Of a DNA stretch of 64,000 nucleotides, positions 25,488 through 40,400 are shown piece after piece. The DNA comes from Corydoras sp. C115 (Eukaryota > Chordata > Actinopteri > Siluriformes > Callichthyidae), in assembly GCA_019802505.1 (NCBI GenBank), contig JAFMOC010000083.1, positions 1,694,001 through 1,758,000 of the forward strand. The letters run 5' to 3'. The number at the start of each line of letters is the position of its first letter. Position 1 is the stretch's first letter. The notes beneath the pieces were generated by a model that worked only from the letters and a program-made list of their open reading frames with translations, was not told the origin of the DNA and searched no databases. Made by a program: the position numbers and the translations under genes.

Positions 25488-28400
25488 AGCCAAAATCCAA
25501 TTGTTTAAGTTCAGGGTTAAACAATTCTCTGTCTTTTCCCTTGTGTTAAAATAATTTCCATACTCAAACTAAAATATTAACCATTTGTTTAATTAATTAT
25601 TAACCACAATGACTATTAGCTTATGCAAATGTTGTTGTTATGAATTTAAGTCTCTTTAAAATATACCTATGTTGGTTTCAAATGCAATATTTCAAATAAC
25701 ATCTGATATACAGCTGAAGAGAGAAAATTAGGACCACAAATACATCGTTCTTTTACATTAGGATCTTAAATATGCAACATTACCCAAATGCAATGTGAGA
25801 AATATGAAAAAAATTAATAAATAAGTATATATTTTAAGGTAAATAATAGTTGTGGGACTCTACATAATATATTAAGGTTGGTTAATATATATATATTGTG
25901 AATATATTGTGCACAAAGGGTAAGAAGAACTTATGAAGAACTTAATACAAGTCCCTTAAATCTTTGTTTGTATATAGATTTCCCCATTAAATTGCATAAG
26001 TAAAAAAACATTGCATGAATTAGATTTAAATGTCTTTACAGGTTTAATTAAAATAGTTTCCAATAATTTATATCTAATGCTACAAAAGAATTTTGTAACA
26101 TTGTAATAGTGAACTTTTGCCCATAGCGCTCTTAGCAGATTTTAACCTCTTATGATTGTTCTTTTTATGATGTCCCACACATTTTCAGTGGGAAACGGAT
26201 CGAGACTGCAGACATTTCAAACACACATTGAGAGACATATATGATGAACAAATACTTTACTAGCACATGTATTCTAGTCTGGCACTGACGGCAGCATACA
26301 TCAGCAAAATCCTGCTAAATGCTTTGTATTAATGTTATATTTACACAAATACAAGTCACTCATGTCAGAGACACCGACGTACCCTCTAAGTAAAACAAAT
26401 GTTATCCTTTGCAGTGTTTCACTGAATGTTCATTTTATCTTTGACAAGGAGAACTCTGACCTCCTACCCCACTGTCCAACTGACCTATGATGAGCTCTGG
26501 TGCATGCAGATTTTCCTGGTTGCATTTCTTAATGCTGCATCAAATTGGGTTAAGGGTTCACGAAAAACTGTAGTCTGAGGTCACACACGTTTCATAGTGG
26601 TTTTCAAACACCTTAACATGGACTAGTTCATCTTTCAGCTAAAGAGTGTCTCCACAACAGATCATTAATTTCATATTGCTCTATCCTAGTAAATTTCCCT
26701 ATGGTAGGGCTTATAAAGGTGTATCTAATCTGACTATCCTTCTTTGTCTCCATCCATCAACCCCTTTGGCCTTTCTCTCCTCCTCTTCCTCATCTGAAAT
26801 TCAATCCTTATCATCTTTTTGCCAATATAAACCTTATCCCCCTTAGCCCATGTCCAAACCACCTCAATCTTGCCTCCCTAACCCACAACTTTAAAAGTGT
26901 AATTCTAATTAACTTATTCCTCATTTTGTCCATACTCTGAATTTCCAATGAGAATCGCAACTTCGCATATACATCTTGGTTCTCTTAAGTTCTTTTTTCT
27001 GCTTTTTGGTTAGCGCCGCTCTCTCAAAGTCATACCAAATTTTAGGCCTCTTCACTGCTCTGTAAACTTTCCCTTTTATTCTGGCAAATACTCATCTACA
27101 ATCAATCACTCACGCATCTCTAAGGCATCCATACCTCCCTGCGTGCACATTCTTCTTTCACCTCTTTACTACATTCTCCATTATTTGTATGCTTGATTTA
27201 AAATATTGTACCTTGAATATCTTTTTAACTTTTTAGTTTTACTTTGCCATGTCCCAGTGGTTCATTTTATTAATTTACCAAGAATTTACAAATGTTTTTA
27301 TAGTAAGAAAATACAATCAAGCCAGACACAAAATACTGAACACATTTCCTTTGTACTTGTAACATTTAAAGCAATGTTTGAAAAAAAAAACTTTTTCAGA
27401 GTTTGTTCACCATTATTAAGCATATTCTTTTTAAAGTCTATGTTGACTTTTTATGTGTGCTCCTGGTATACAGTTAGATGACAATAAGCTTAATTTGATT
27501 TAATGCAGCAACTTGGCTCACAATTTTTTATTTGGTGTACTAAAATTGTTATAAGAGCTAACACTGGTGATGTAGTGATTTTAGTTGTACTATGGACCTA
27601 TATATTATGTTTATTAATGTATTTAATTTACATGTAAGTTTTACTAATACATAATTGTGGTGTACAAACGATGCACATCAGTAATGATTAAGCTCTTGGC
27701 CTCTCAACTACATAATAGAGGGGATACATTCCTGCTTTATTTATTTGCCATTGTTGTTAAGATCGATAGATGGTATCATATTAGATATCACTTAGGATAG
27801 GGACATCTTGACATCTGATATAGTCTTCATATCATAAAAATACATGTGTCCAATTTGTTTTATAACATTACATTTGCTAAAGCTATTAAAGCAATGGTAA
27901 ATAATCCATTATGTTAATGTATTAAAACTGAGAACAACTATAATATTAAGCTATTGACATTAAAGTTTTAGGCTATAGGTAAATATGCCAGATTTTTACT
28001 AGTATCATGATATGTTTGTTTTTAAATATAGAATAATGTTATTAATATTTAATTTATTGGCATTTTAAAAATCCAAATAGTGATTTTTCCCCTAAATTTC
28101 TTATGTTTTTATTTCAGTTTATCTTTGAATCTTCTAATCCTTCTGACTGATCTGGGGTCTTTATACAGTTGAATACCAAATATTTAAAATTAACTTATGT
28201 TTTACAGCTATATCTGTATCATGCAGCTTATAACACTAAATACAATTCATTGGTCAAAATGAACAAACATGGACTTTAACCTTAATACCTTAAATTTTGC
28301 TGCTAATATTTTTGAACTTTTACTTTTGGTGGAGGATATTTGCATAAATGCTATACTGGCACTATTGACCTATTAAGTAAACCTTACTAATAAAGAAAAC

Positions 28401-28704
28401 TATTAGGGTTCAAGTGATAATGAAATATGATTGAGCAGTAAAAAGTACAATTTGTTATTAAAATAAGTCACAAATGTGATTACCATGGGTTTAAGGGTTT
28501 CCCTCGAGGATCATTCTGAAAAACCTTAGGGTGCTAGCTCAGGGGCTAAGTGTAAAAGAAGAGGAAAAAAAAACACTGAAGGTAGAGGATATGAGCTTTG
28601 TCAAACTGAGAGCAGTTTCTAATGCTTAGGCTGGCTAGACGCAGCGCATGTTTTTATTCTCTGTAGTTTGCAATGGGTGTTTTTTTTTTTATATTTGTTT
28701 CCAG
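25488..28704. other. AT-rich intergenic spacer
   Basis: No recognised coding, RNA or clear repeat feature. A pyrimidine-rich stretch lies at about 26740-26880. Confidence 0.5.
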
Positions 28705-28885
28705 GATCCCAGTGACGAAGTCTTGAAAAGATCATAAGAACCCAAAGACACTGCCATACCGTAGCGTTAACCATTACCAACGCCTCCACAGTCTCTTTCT
28801 CTCTACTCGAATGTGTGTATGCTCATGCACATCTCGAATCTTATCCTCTACTCAGATTACTTCTGGGCCTTCAGCAAACATTAAG
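28705..28885 (+). other. Orphan exon-like segment, possibly a distal 5' UTR exon
   Basis: A strong polypyrimidine tract and acceptor (tttccag) precede this 181-base segment, and a good donor (aag|gtaagc) follows it. The three frames are closed near the start. From an ATG at 28811 it is open to the donor (MCVCSCTSRILSS and on), but it resembles nothing I recognise. It could be a distal non-coding exon of the TRERF1-like gene about 5.5 kb downstream, or of a long non-coding RNA. Confidence 0.25.
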
Positions 28886-30729
28886 GTAAGCCAAGTTCTA
28901 ATTCTCTGTCTTAATTTACTGGACTGTAAATCCATTGATATCCAGTGGATATCACTGCAGTCATGTAGTTGATGAATACAGAAGATTAGCTTGTAACAAG
29001 TTGCCATATCTGTTGACATATGTAAGAATGTACAATTTTAAAGAGTGCCACATTTCTACGAACAAACTGTTTCTCAGACTTTATAGACAATTAGGCCTGA
29101 TTCCAAATTGTTGGGTTAGTATGTGAAGGTTTTGATCAATGGCCTTAATTTTTACTCTCAATAAGTTTTGAATACCTAGTTTTTGTCAACAAGCATATAT
29201 TATGTATATTCATTTACACAATAAATGTATATTTCAGTATTCTTATCCTAAAGCCTAATAAATGAACTAGCAAAAGTACAGGCTTTAAACTTTTTATGCA
29301 TTTAATTGATGTCCTGAAAAACACTGTTATGATTATACTAAGGTCCACCATGACTATATTTTATATTTGGTAATCATTATTATACATACATAATGAGAAA
29401 CTGATATATTTTAATCTTTTTAAAACTTTCACGTTATCTTTTTCTTCTTCTTCTGATGTTTTAAGTTGAATGACGGGTGAAGGTCAGAACTTCAGTACTA
29501 TGTATTTAAAGAGTGCAATCCTCATATGTACTGAAATTAACAGAACTTATTAGAGAGGTCATCACTGAGGAGATCGATGACTTGTTTGTTATGTTTAAAT
29601 CCCTTTTAGGTAATGCAGAAAGGCCCACTGGATATTTCTCTACCTTTTCTAAGTAACAATTTGAGTCTTTGCTATTATATATTCAATGAGAAAAATCACG
29701 TTTGCTTTTCTTGCAAAGCATTCATCGTTATGCCAGTACATATTCTTAGTTAGCTACAAAATGTTATGCGTAAACTGATTAGAGAAGCAAATTCCAGATT
29801 TCCGGTTTGAGATTTAATATAATAGCTAATAACAAGCAAAATACACAAGGCTGCACTTGAGCTGAATAGATGATTTTGACTGACCTCAAGTTTGAATGAG
29901 TTAATGTTCATGGAGCTTTCTATAGTGACAAATTAATTGTTTATATCCTTCATTGTAAGTTTTCTAGTTAAAACACCATATAATACTTAATGTTGCATTG
30001 CTGCCTTAAATTAGACATTAGAATTGTGCTGCGTTTTTAGAATAACGTTTACAGTAGTTTTAGCTTGAACATCACAAATCCCATTGTGGCAGTATGTCGC
30101 TCCAATGGCATTAGTGCAATCTGAGGAGGAACTTTTAAAAAGAATAGGTTAGCATACATAGGAGTTTCATCTGCATTTATTAAACAATTGCCTTGTTCAA
30201 TAAAAGAAAAATTTGATACTCTTTACTGTGATAACTTGCAAATTAAGTTGTATGTGTTTTGTATTACATTTTATCAATGGCATTAGTAAAATGATACATA
30301 AAAGTTTCAGATCTGAATTTCCCCATTGTGGGACAAATAAAGGTTTATGTTATCTTATCTTAGATCTATCAATCACATTGAGGATAAATTATCACATTTA
30401 ATTATTATCACAAAGTGATATGTGGTATATGGACTTTTTAATCATGGCAGTGTGCGAACTTTAACAAATTTAAAGGTTGAAAAATTATAATGTATCAAAC
30501 GCATAGAGAATACCTAATTTAATAAAACGTGTTATAAAAGATGACATATATAGTCTTTGTATTTAAATTTCTTTTACCTGGTTACTTACAGTACCATAAA
30601 ATGTATTAAATTAATAAAGCAATATAGTGTTTCCTAAGAAAGTGTTTCTCAATTAATTATTCGAGTTATTAGGTTTATTAACTTCGGACCAATGAATTAC
30701 TATAATATTCCGCAACATATATTAAAAAT

Positions 30730-30760
<31 letters not shown>

Positions 30761-33650
30761 GTGTGTATGTGTGTGTGAATATATACAAATTTATGTGTGT
30801 ATGTGTGTACATAAATAATTTTCAGTGTATGTGGGTATCAGATGAGAATAGTAGCGGGAGAGATATTTTAGTATTTGACAACAATTCCTACCAAATACTG
30901 TCAACAAAATGTGATTTATACATATTTATTTAGGATAATTTAGATCAACTCTAATGTGACATAATATTACTAAAATTATTGCAAATTGTGATGATCCTAT
31001 TAACAACTCAGGCATCGTTATGTTTTAATATAATTTTTTCCCTAGGCTTCATGTACATTTATTAAGTCTGTGAACAGTTAATGAGTTAGCGGGTAAAATC
31101 CAAGTCTCTCCGTTTATTTCCCCCTCCTCTGTTCTGTTTCACATTTGAAAAAAATAGAGTAAAAACTTTTAAGATCTTCCCTTTTTTTGCATCCTGTGCT
31201 TCACTGTCTCCTGTGTCTCCTCTCTACACACTTGTGTTTTACGAATACATTTACAAAAACTCTGAAGCATAGATTAACATGTCATTAAACGTTAAAAACG
31301 TGCATTTGAAAAATCGAAAAACATCTAAAAGTGTTGTTCTGTAAAACACTTATTCTATCAAAACAGTTTTTATTAATTTAAAAGAAACAGATTTCTACTT
31401 TTTATAAATAAAAATAATAGTGCTTTTTTTCTTTTCCAAGGTTTTTCAAACTATCTTATACTTCCATTGTCCCTCCCACACTATGATAGTTTTGAGGTTA
31501 CTAAAAGTGGCTGTTACAGGTATAGTCACACTCTATAGACCTCATTATTAGCATGCACCCACATTGACACAGTGAACCCACAATATGCGTGGGTCAGGTA
31601 GATCTGCATATTTCTGTGTGTGTGAACAGATTTACTGTGCACATGTACACTGCTGTAGGATGTGTCCAGTCTGTTCCATTGTCTAGCTTTATACATTAAG
31701 AGATAAACTGCTTAACAGGTGTAATATTAGTAAACAACATTTGTAGAACATGGTTGAGTCTGTTAAAATTCTTTATGTTAATTTAATTGCAAATATTGCC
31801 ACTATATGCATGACCATGCTCAAAATAGAAAAGATAAAGGCATTTAAGTAAACCATGTATTTTATTTAAAGGATATCCAAACTTCTGCATTAGACTTAAG
31901 CTTGAAAAGAGAGCAAATTAGCAAATAGCGTATGTAATTTAATGTCATTTATAAAAAGCGTCATGTGTTAATTCAAGAGATAACAAATAGATCAGAAAAT
32001 AACATATTGAGTAATCAGCGAACTCTAAACCTATAGGTCAAAATTACAGTTTTGATTTATCTGTTACAGTTTATCTGATTTAGCATTTTATACACATATG
32101 TATGATTTATAAAGTTGTGGATTATCATTTGATAAGACTACCCCTCAACAATACTGAGAAATAATCAAATGTTTTTATAAGCACTGGATATTATTTTTGC
32201 ATGTAACGTTAGATAATGGCATTTCAGTAGTTGAGATAAGGCAGAAAATACATTCCACACATTTTCAAATTATTTTGACTACCAAGCCTTGCAAACAAAA
32301 GTGTTATATGCCCAGCAATGGTATATAATATAGTTTAAACAAGGCAAGAATTCCTATCGTGTTCATATTGTTGCACGGCAGCAGACCATTGCGAGTCATG
32401 AGAGGGATTTTTATATCACCATTTATATGCCTGAAGAATATCTTTCGAATATTTGTATTTGCCTTAATTCAATCACATAGTTAATTAATCAAATCATTTA
32501 TAAATTATTAAAATATTGTTTAGGCTCTGTTATCATGCATACTCTAAAAATCGCATTTACAGGCCAACATATTTATTGTTATGCTTAATTCCATTTTTGG
32601 ACACACATTTACTTATAAAAGATGCCCAATAGCTGCATCCTATTAAAATATTATAAATTAATGATTACTAATGAATTAGTTCTAAATTTAAATAAGTAAT
32701 GAAAAATTAACGTGTTGATATGACTCTCTTTCAATAAGAATAGTGGATTAGTGAATCTACAGGATTCTATAGAACAAGATTAACAGAATTTTAACTTTCT
32801 TTGACTTGTATAACAGTAAAAAAAAAAACTAAATGCAGTAAAGAAGACACAGAATGGAGTTACTCAAGGGGAACCACTGTGTGTAGGTGGAAAGATGGGT
32901 TAAGAAAATAAAAGGTCTGATTTACAAAGTGGTATATGGAAACTATACCCATGTTGTGTGTTGTGGCTATGAGAACGGTGCATGTATAGACAGATATGGA
33001 GAAAGCAAAAGAACAAACATGAGCGGAGGCGGGATGTACGGAGGTTTCCCTTGTCCACTTCCTGCCCTGTTGTCGTTTCGTGGTCAACTTCCTGTCATAT
33101 GACTTTACAGCACTACTGATCACAGACATAAACACAACTCTTCTTACCCACATGAACACACATCAACTGACACAGACACTCATACAAACCTGCTCACATT
33201 GTGCCTGACACCCAGAAAGTGTTGACAGGAAGCGTTGCCACTCACATATCGTATATACACTCACACACACGCCTACGCTCTACCTGATGAAGCCTACAAG
33301 TCGACTCATATGCATTTTAGACCAAAGACGAAGTGAGTCACTTACCACATGAGATGCTCAAGATAATAGACTCAACCTTGTGAACAATGGTTTTGGCAGA
33401 GGCTCAGCTTATAGTGTGATCTGAGATCAGTTTTGTGGTCAGTTTTAGATAATGTCTAATGCAGGTGGTGACTGATTATACAAGAACTTTTAGTCTGCCT
33501 GTTGCAGCCTTTAGAAATCGCTTCCAGTTCTTCAGCTGGATTTGTCAGTCAGTTTGTTTTTACTTACACCTTGTTAACTGAGCTTAAACAAAAAAAATAA
33601 AAAATTCTGATGGTTTAGTGATGCTGTAATTAAGATCATTTCTTGCAGTA
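28886..33650. other. AT-rich spacer upstream of the TRERF1-like gene
   Basis: A LINE-tail-like fragment (ttccccattgtgggacaaat then aaaggtttatg and a ttatcttatct tail) lies at about 30316-30362. A TATG/TG microsatellite lies at about 30730-30812. No coding exon was recognised. Confidence 0.5.
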
Positions 33651-33662
33651 ATAGGAGGCGGT

Positions 33663-33670
33663 TATAAATA
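33663..33670 (+). promoter_or_regulatory. TATA box candidate upstream of the TRERF1-like gene
   Basis: TATAAATA lies in a locally GC-richer setting (ggcggttataaatagattgagcggg region). A plausible non-coding first exon follows and ends at a strong donor, atccag|gtatgt, at 34082/34083. The next exon, with the start codon, begins at 34352. Confidence 0.4.
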
Positions 33671-34436
33671 GATTGAGCGGGAGAAAAAGAATAAGGGATG
33701 AGGCAAGAGAGAAAGGGAGATCCGTGACTCTTTCCTCAGGATGTGGTTTTTGTTTCGGGGTTTGAGGGGTGAGGTTCTCTTTGTGACAACTGTAAGAGTT
33801 ACTTTTGATCGACAGCACCTGCTTATATGTATGTGTATGCCGGCGAGTTCCTGTCAGTGCGAGTGTGGGTGTGGTTTAAACATGTTTATATGAAATGTTT
33901 CTATATATGCAAGAGGTGTAAGGGGCAGAGAAAGAGAAAGAACGATAGCATGTGTGAAGGTCTTCAGTTTCATTTGTAAGCAGACAAGATCACACACTAC
34001 GGAACATCTTCCTGTATAAATGTCATATTCAGCTAATGTAAAAGACTTCAGCGCGAAAGAAAAGAGCACAACAGACATCCAGGTATGTAACTCTTTGTCT
34101 AAACGTGGACATCTCAGTAATGCAGGTGAATGCTGTGAAGAAAATAACTGAAAATAGCAGGAATAGCTCAAAGAAATTAGAGCACTGTAATGCTGTTCTG
34201 TAGTTCATTTGTCTGATTCCACATTCAGCTAAATTACACTAGTACACTTAATTTCGTATTCGTCACACATGAGGTAACTGACTTGTATTGAAATTGTATT
34301 CTGGTTTTATTGAAAGTCACATTTTAACAGTTACCGTTTTGATTTTCACAGTGTCAACAATGGCATGACTCACCTGTGACCATTACCGCTTTGCAAGTAC
34401 AGTTTTCAGACGGAGTCTAATTTTGTCCTTTTCCTT

Positions 34437-37400
34437 ATGCATCCACATAACATGGCTGATCACAGTTCCATCCACACTCCCGAGTCTCTCCCCTTCTCGG
34501 TCTTGTACCATCAACCAGTACAAGGTCAAAGGTCAAACTACAATCTTTTTCAAAACGGTTCAGTCAGCAGACTAAACCAGTATGAGGACAGCAGTGATGT
34601 TCTGGGTGATTCTGCTGACAACTGTGCCCCTCTAGGAGCAAGTATGAATGAAACTGACCAGATCAGCTCAGCATATTGGGATATGGAGTCATACGTCTCA
34701 ACGCAACCTGTGGGAATAAGCAGACCCAAAACTTACACAAGAGGACATGAGGAGGACTGGACTTCAGGCAGTCAGCCGCAAGATGATATGGAAAATTACA
34801 GTCTCACTAGAGTCAATACACAGAAGCTCGATTCATTTTCTGAGGCGTTTTACAGTCGAAGCCTTTCTAGGATAACCAATGGTAGAGAGCAGTCTGGATA
34901 CAATGTTCATGTTAACAACTCTCCTCCGCCTCCATCTATCCACACTTTGACTTTCCCTTTGGTTCTTAGCCCTCCTCCTACACCTCTTCCGCCTTCATCC
35001 CTCTCTCCTCCTAAACGACTTCATCCCCCAGCAACACAGTCTATAAACCAGATGCAAACACAGTCCGAAGGGCCTGTTCACTTCTTTTCCCATTCTTGTA
35101 CCAGTCCCATTTTACCAGGGGGTTTTCTTTCCACCCACTGGCTTTCACTTTCCACTGATACCACTGGGAATGGAGACATAACACAGCATCTTCTTCAAGA
35201 CCAAAGCACATCTGCAATATACCCCGAAGGGCTTGGAATTCATGTAAAACAGCTGAGTACCACTGACAGAGACACAGGTAAACTTTCACCCATGCTTCAT
35301 ATAAAGACATATATTTTTCAAAAATACAATAATTTAAGGCAGTTTTTCTTTTTCAGGTTGTTCTCAAGATACTTCTCCATGTTCACCTCTAGGCAGACAG
35401 GAGCCACCTCTGCTATCTGTTCTAAAACAAGAGCATAGCCCAGTGACCTCTGAACAGCACATGACATGGTCGCAGGTGGGTTTTTTCTCTAACTTATAAT
35501 ATTTAAATCAGCATTTGTGTTGTTGCATTAAATGAATTAAGATTAGAAAGATGTTGCATTAATTATTTTAATGCCTAAGCCTGACTTGGTTTACCTGCCA
35601 GCAATAAAGATGATTTGATAGCTATCTGTTGTGCTCATCACTGAAGCACTGAAGCTAATCAGAATGTCTTGATTATAGAATCTGCATTATAAGATCGTCA
35701 TCTTATTTAATGTTATAAACAAAATCAAGTTTATGAAAGCATATTTTGAGAATACAGACAGTAAAGACAATACAAACCAAGACTTGGATATGAGTATCTT
35801 ACTTACATCTTTACAGAACATCTGCAAGCTACACTATGAACAAAACTATGTGAACCCCTCCTTTTTATTAACAAAATATACTATGTTTAAAGAGGAAGTG
35901 TTCAAGGATTCCTATTATGGAAAAGACTGTCATTAATTGGCTCTTGAATTCATGTTCAAAATGATAACATGTATGAATTATGTTTTAAAGCATAACTTTA
36001 ACACACTTCTTTACTAATCAGCTATTTAGTTTTGACATCTCATATGAACAGCACACTGTGACAAAGGCTAATGTATGAAACCTTGAGATGTTCCAAAGAT
36101 TAATAACAGCTACATTAAAATCTATACTGTAAATATTGTCTCTTGTGTACTTTACATATAAATATGATTGCACCCACTTCTTTGAAACAGTAACATAATG
36201 CATTTTATTTAGTTAAATTATACTGGAAGTTGGTGAGTTCTACACTCCTCTGCCAAAAAAGAGGCAAGTTTAAGTACAAACAAAAATGACAAACCAACAA
36301 CAAATAATTAAACAAAAAATTTTGAAGGAATTTATCAAATAGATTAAGAAATACTGTATAATATAAGTGTTTTTCTTTGATTTCCACCTGTATTTTGAGC
36401 AAACATGCACATTACGGAATAGCTATTAATACTTAAATTAAAACCAACCTTAACACAGTCTGAAAACCTTTAATACCCAGACGTGTTAGTGTTTTTCAAA
36501 CATTTCAATCTTTTTGAAAAATGACCTTGTGCCTTTACAATGAAAAAACCCCTCTGTAAATTGTTACTTAGTATTTTACAAATCAGTAAAAACACATTTT
36601 TTTTTAAACATTTTACACTGTCATCTTTTTCAGATTACACAGCCATCTCCACAAGCTAATTGTAACTTACTTAATGATTCCCTTGATGACGCCGAGGGGT
36701 TAAATGTATTTGAGAACAAGTCTATTCCTGGTTTGCAAAGAACACATTTATTAGAGTTTTCCACCTCCCAAGTATGTATGTTTTGTCTCAAAAATGACCA
36801 ATATGTTGGGTTTAATGGAATCATTCTAAACGTTACCCTTTGACTTTTCCTTATTAGAATGCTTCTTCAATGGTCTACAGTGGAGTTCCTTATAACAGTG
36901 TGCTACAATCAGCCAGCCTTAGTGACGATTTAACCCACCTGACCCACCATTACATTCCTTTACCTATGCTAAACCCCAACCGTAGTGGAACTGGGCTCTT
37001 TTGCAATCTAATTTCACCAGTGAACAGAGAACTTTGGTCAGAGCAGACATGGCGCAGTCATTCTCAGAGGTAAGTGTCTAGTGGACATTAAAATAAAGTT
37101 AATATTGTTGTAATGTACTGAAAGTATATTTTGTTAATTCTTTTTTGTTGATAGCATTGCGTTGCAGTGCTGGTGAAATATAATTTTTAGATTTGTAGTT
37201 AAAATATTTTCATTTGCACTTTGTTTTGACACAAATTGTGCTTTACATGTGCAAATCAGACATGTAAACATTGGAACGGAGTTTCAAGCTGACTTGCCAA
37301 ATTTGCTGGAGCTAAACGTTTGGCCTGAGGAGCCACTTCCAGAGGATTTACTATGGAAACCATTTGCAGAGTTGGAGGAAAGCAAGGTCTTACAAGAGCG

Positions 37401-40400
37401 TGGTATGTGTTTATTTTCAAGTTTTTAAGTGCACTGATATTTTTTTTTTATTGCCATAATCCATATGGCACATGGATTATCCATAAATTTTTTTCCGAAA
37501 TTTGATGCATTGTCACAGTATTTGTTTACACCAAGAGCTACATAAATTTTAAACCAAAATATTGTATTGGGGAATGTTGAATCTCAGTAAAGTCTCACCG
37601 TAAAGGCCAATATTCCTATTCAGGAAAGAAATGGTAATTTAATGCTAATTTAAATATCATTTATTCCAATAAATGGTCATTTAAAACATTTAGCTGTCAT
37701 AATTTTACTGTTCCATGGAATTGCTTATGACCCAAACAGTAAATTTTTTATCATAACTGTCAAAATTTTCATTTGGTTTATTTACATATATTGCATAAAT
37801 AGCCTTAATGAAACAAAGATTCAGCATGATCAATAGGATACCACTACAGTTTCCTATATATCTTTATTAATAGCTTCTGTAAATTAATAAAGCAACATTT
37901 GGTTAATAGAAATGTATTTCATTTTTGTAGGGTTTTGTCTTTTTTTTGTATTTAGTGAAAAATTGAATGTCAATTTAATAATAATCTGAGGTAGGTAGCA
38001 GGTTAGATGCTGAGAATAGTTGAATATGTGAGTTACTGATGTTGCAAGCCCAAAATATCTAACTTTAATGTCATAATAAGTTTAAAAAGTTTTATTTGAA
38101 CATTTTTACATGCCTAAAACGTAATATTTTTTGACAATTTGATATGTAAGGACATCAGATACTACCTTTTTTTGATTCATGATAATGTTTACAATTATTA
38201 TTTACTATATTAAAGAGTGTTTGTTGGATGTTTCTTTTTATTGAACATAAAAAACACATTTACATTACTATTTGTTTAGGTTAATAAATAAAGATTTTTT
38301 TTTTTATTTTAGTTGAGAATCTTCTAGATCTTAGCACTTCTACTGCTTTGCCTGGTGGCACTGCTAATCTAGAAATTGCCCTTCATAGTTTAACTTTATG
38401 CCAAGGCAACATATTGGTAAGGTTACATTTTCTGATTTTCTTAGTCATTGAGCATTTTTTTTTCAAAGATGTAATAGAATGTAGTTTGTGTGTTAACTAT
38501 ATTTTTGTATCTAAGGCTGCCTTGGAGATGATTCTTTTCTCCAGTACAAAACCCAACAAAGACTACCATTATGCTGGTATTTAGAAATTTGTTTTTACAT
38601 TTAACTCATTTCATCTTAGACATAGTACATTGCTAAAGTTATCTGTAGTCAGTGTCATGTTAGTTTTGCTCATATTTGGCATTTGAAGTGTAAGTTGGAT
38701 TTCTTTTTTTATTATAATTTTTTTAATTGCATTTTTAGCATAACATCACACAAAACTAAATAACAAATTTAATATAAATACATTAAATAAAAATAGAATT
38801 ATAGGCATATAAGATAAATAAATAAATAAAAATGTTCAAATAAAATGCAGCGATTTACAAAATACAGATTTTACAACGGCATTACAATAAGGTATGATTA
38901 TTATATACTAATTATCCAAAAACTTTTTAATTGACACTTTTTCCAAATATATATATATATATATTTTCCCAGATCTTCCATTGACAAAGCCTCTTTTTCT
39001 TTGCAAATGTCAGTTTTTCCATTAGATGGATTTTTAATGGCAAAAACTAATGGAATTATATAAATACATTACTATGTTTAAAACTTGATACATTTCTTCC
39101 TGTTAACTTTTTTCCCCTGTACATCACTAAGTTCTCTGAATTACGAATTTGTTTGATAGTTATATCAATATCAATATTTTTACATTTAAACAAAGTGCTC
39201 ACTGAATTGACATAATTTGACAGCAACTTAAACTTATCAGCATGGTTTGCCAGTGTTTCAGTTATTTCGGTTGTATAACAGACCTTCGTTTAGCTTGGTA
39301 GCTAGGTTTGTTTGTTAAATAGGTAGTAAAATCATATAATTTAGTATCAGCTATGATTAAAGCAGTAAACAGTGATGGTAGGGTGATTTTCTGAACTCTT
39401 TGCTTCCTGATACTAATTAGTAGTAGTAGTATTAGCTTCTATGCTAATATATTGGTCTTATGTTTACTAACACTTATTCATTCATTCATTCATTCATTAT
39501 CTTCAGCTTTATCCTATATTAGGACAGGGCGCCAATCTATCGCTGGGCACACACTCACTCACACAGACACGCACACAATCACACTCTATATGGGGCAATT
39601 TGGAGAACTCAATTGACTTGATCCATGTTTTTGAACTGTGGGAGGAAACCGGAGAACCCGGAGGAAACCCACGCGGACATGGGGAGAACATGGAAACTCC
39701 ACCCAGATTGGGATTCGAACCGGAATCCCTAATGAAGAGAGGCGAACGTGCTAACCACTAAGCCACCGTGCCGCACTAACACTTAACACTCATAATTTAC
39801 AGAATCTGATGATGTACGAGAGAAAAATATATACAGAAAACTGTACTAGGTTTTGAACTTATTGATATACTACAGAACGTGAAGAAAGGGGATAATGTGA
39901 AAATCCTATAGATTTTTGCTTTTAGAAACTACACTTACACACGACATGCGAAATATGGGCTGAACAAGAATGACAAAATGACACACGACTTGTCCATCTA
40001 TGTTCTCATGTTACAACAGAAAGGGAAGTTGACAAAAAAGTTGCATTAAAGTAATGCAAATGAAACGAAAGTAATGCAAATAAAATTAAATGAAATAAAT
40101 ATATATGTACAAATATCCTATTTCTTTGCTAAAAAATTATAATATTTTCTTTAAATGACATTCTTTTTTATTTTACTTTTAGTCTATACTGTATTTTGTG
40201 TGCTACTGACACAAAAAGTTTATGATTAATATAACACATCCTCTATCCCACGTTACAGGAAGTGATGTCTGGCAGTTGAACGAACAAAAGCTGTTTCATA
40301 AAGCCTTTGGCATGTACGGCAAAGACTTCTTCTTAATTCAAAAAATGGTATTTTAGTTATTTTACTACTTACAACCCTATCTTTGAATAAGCACATTGCT

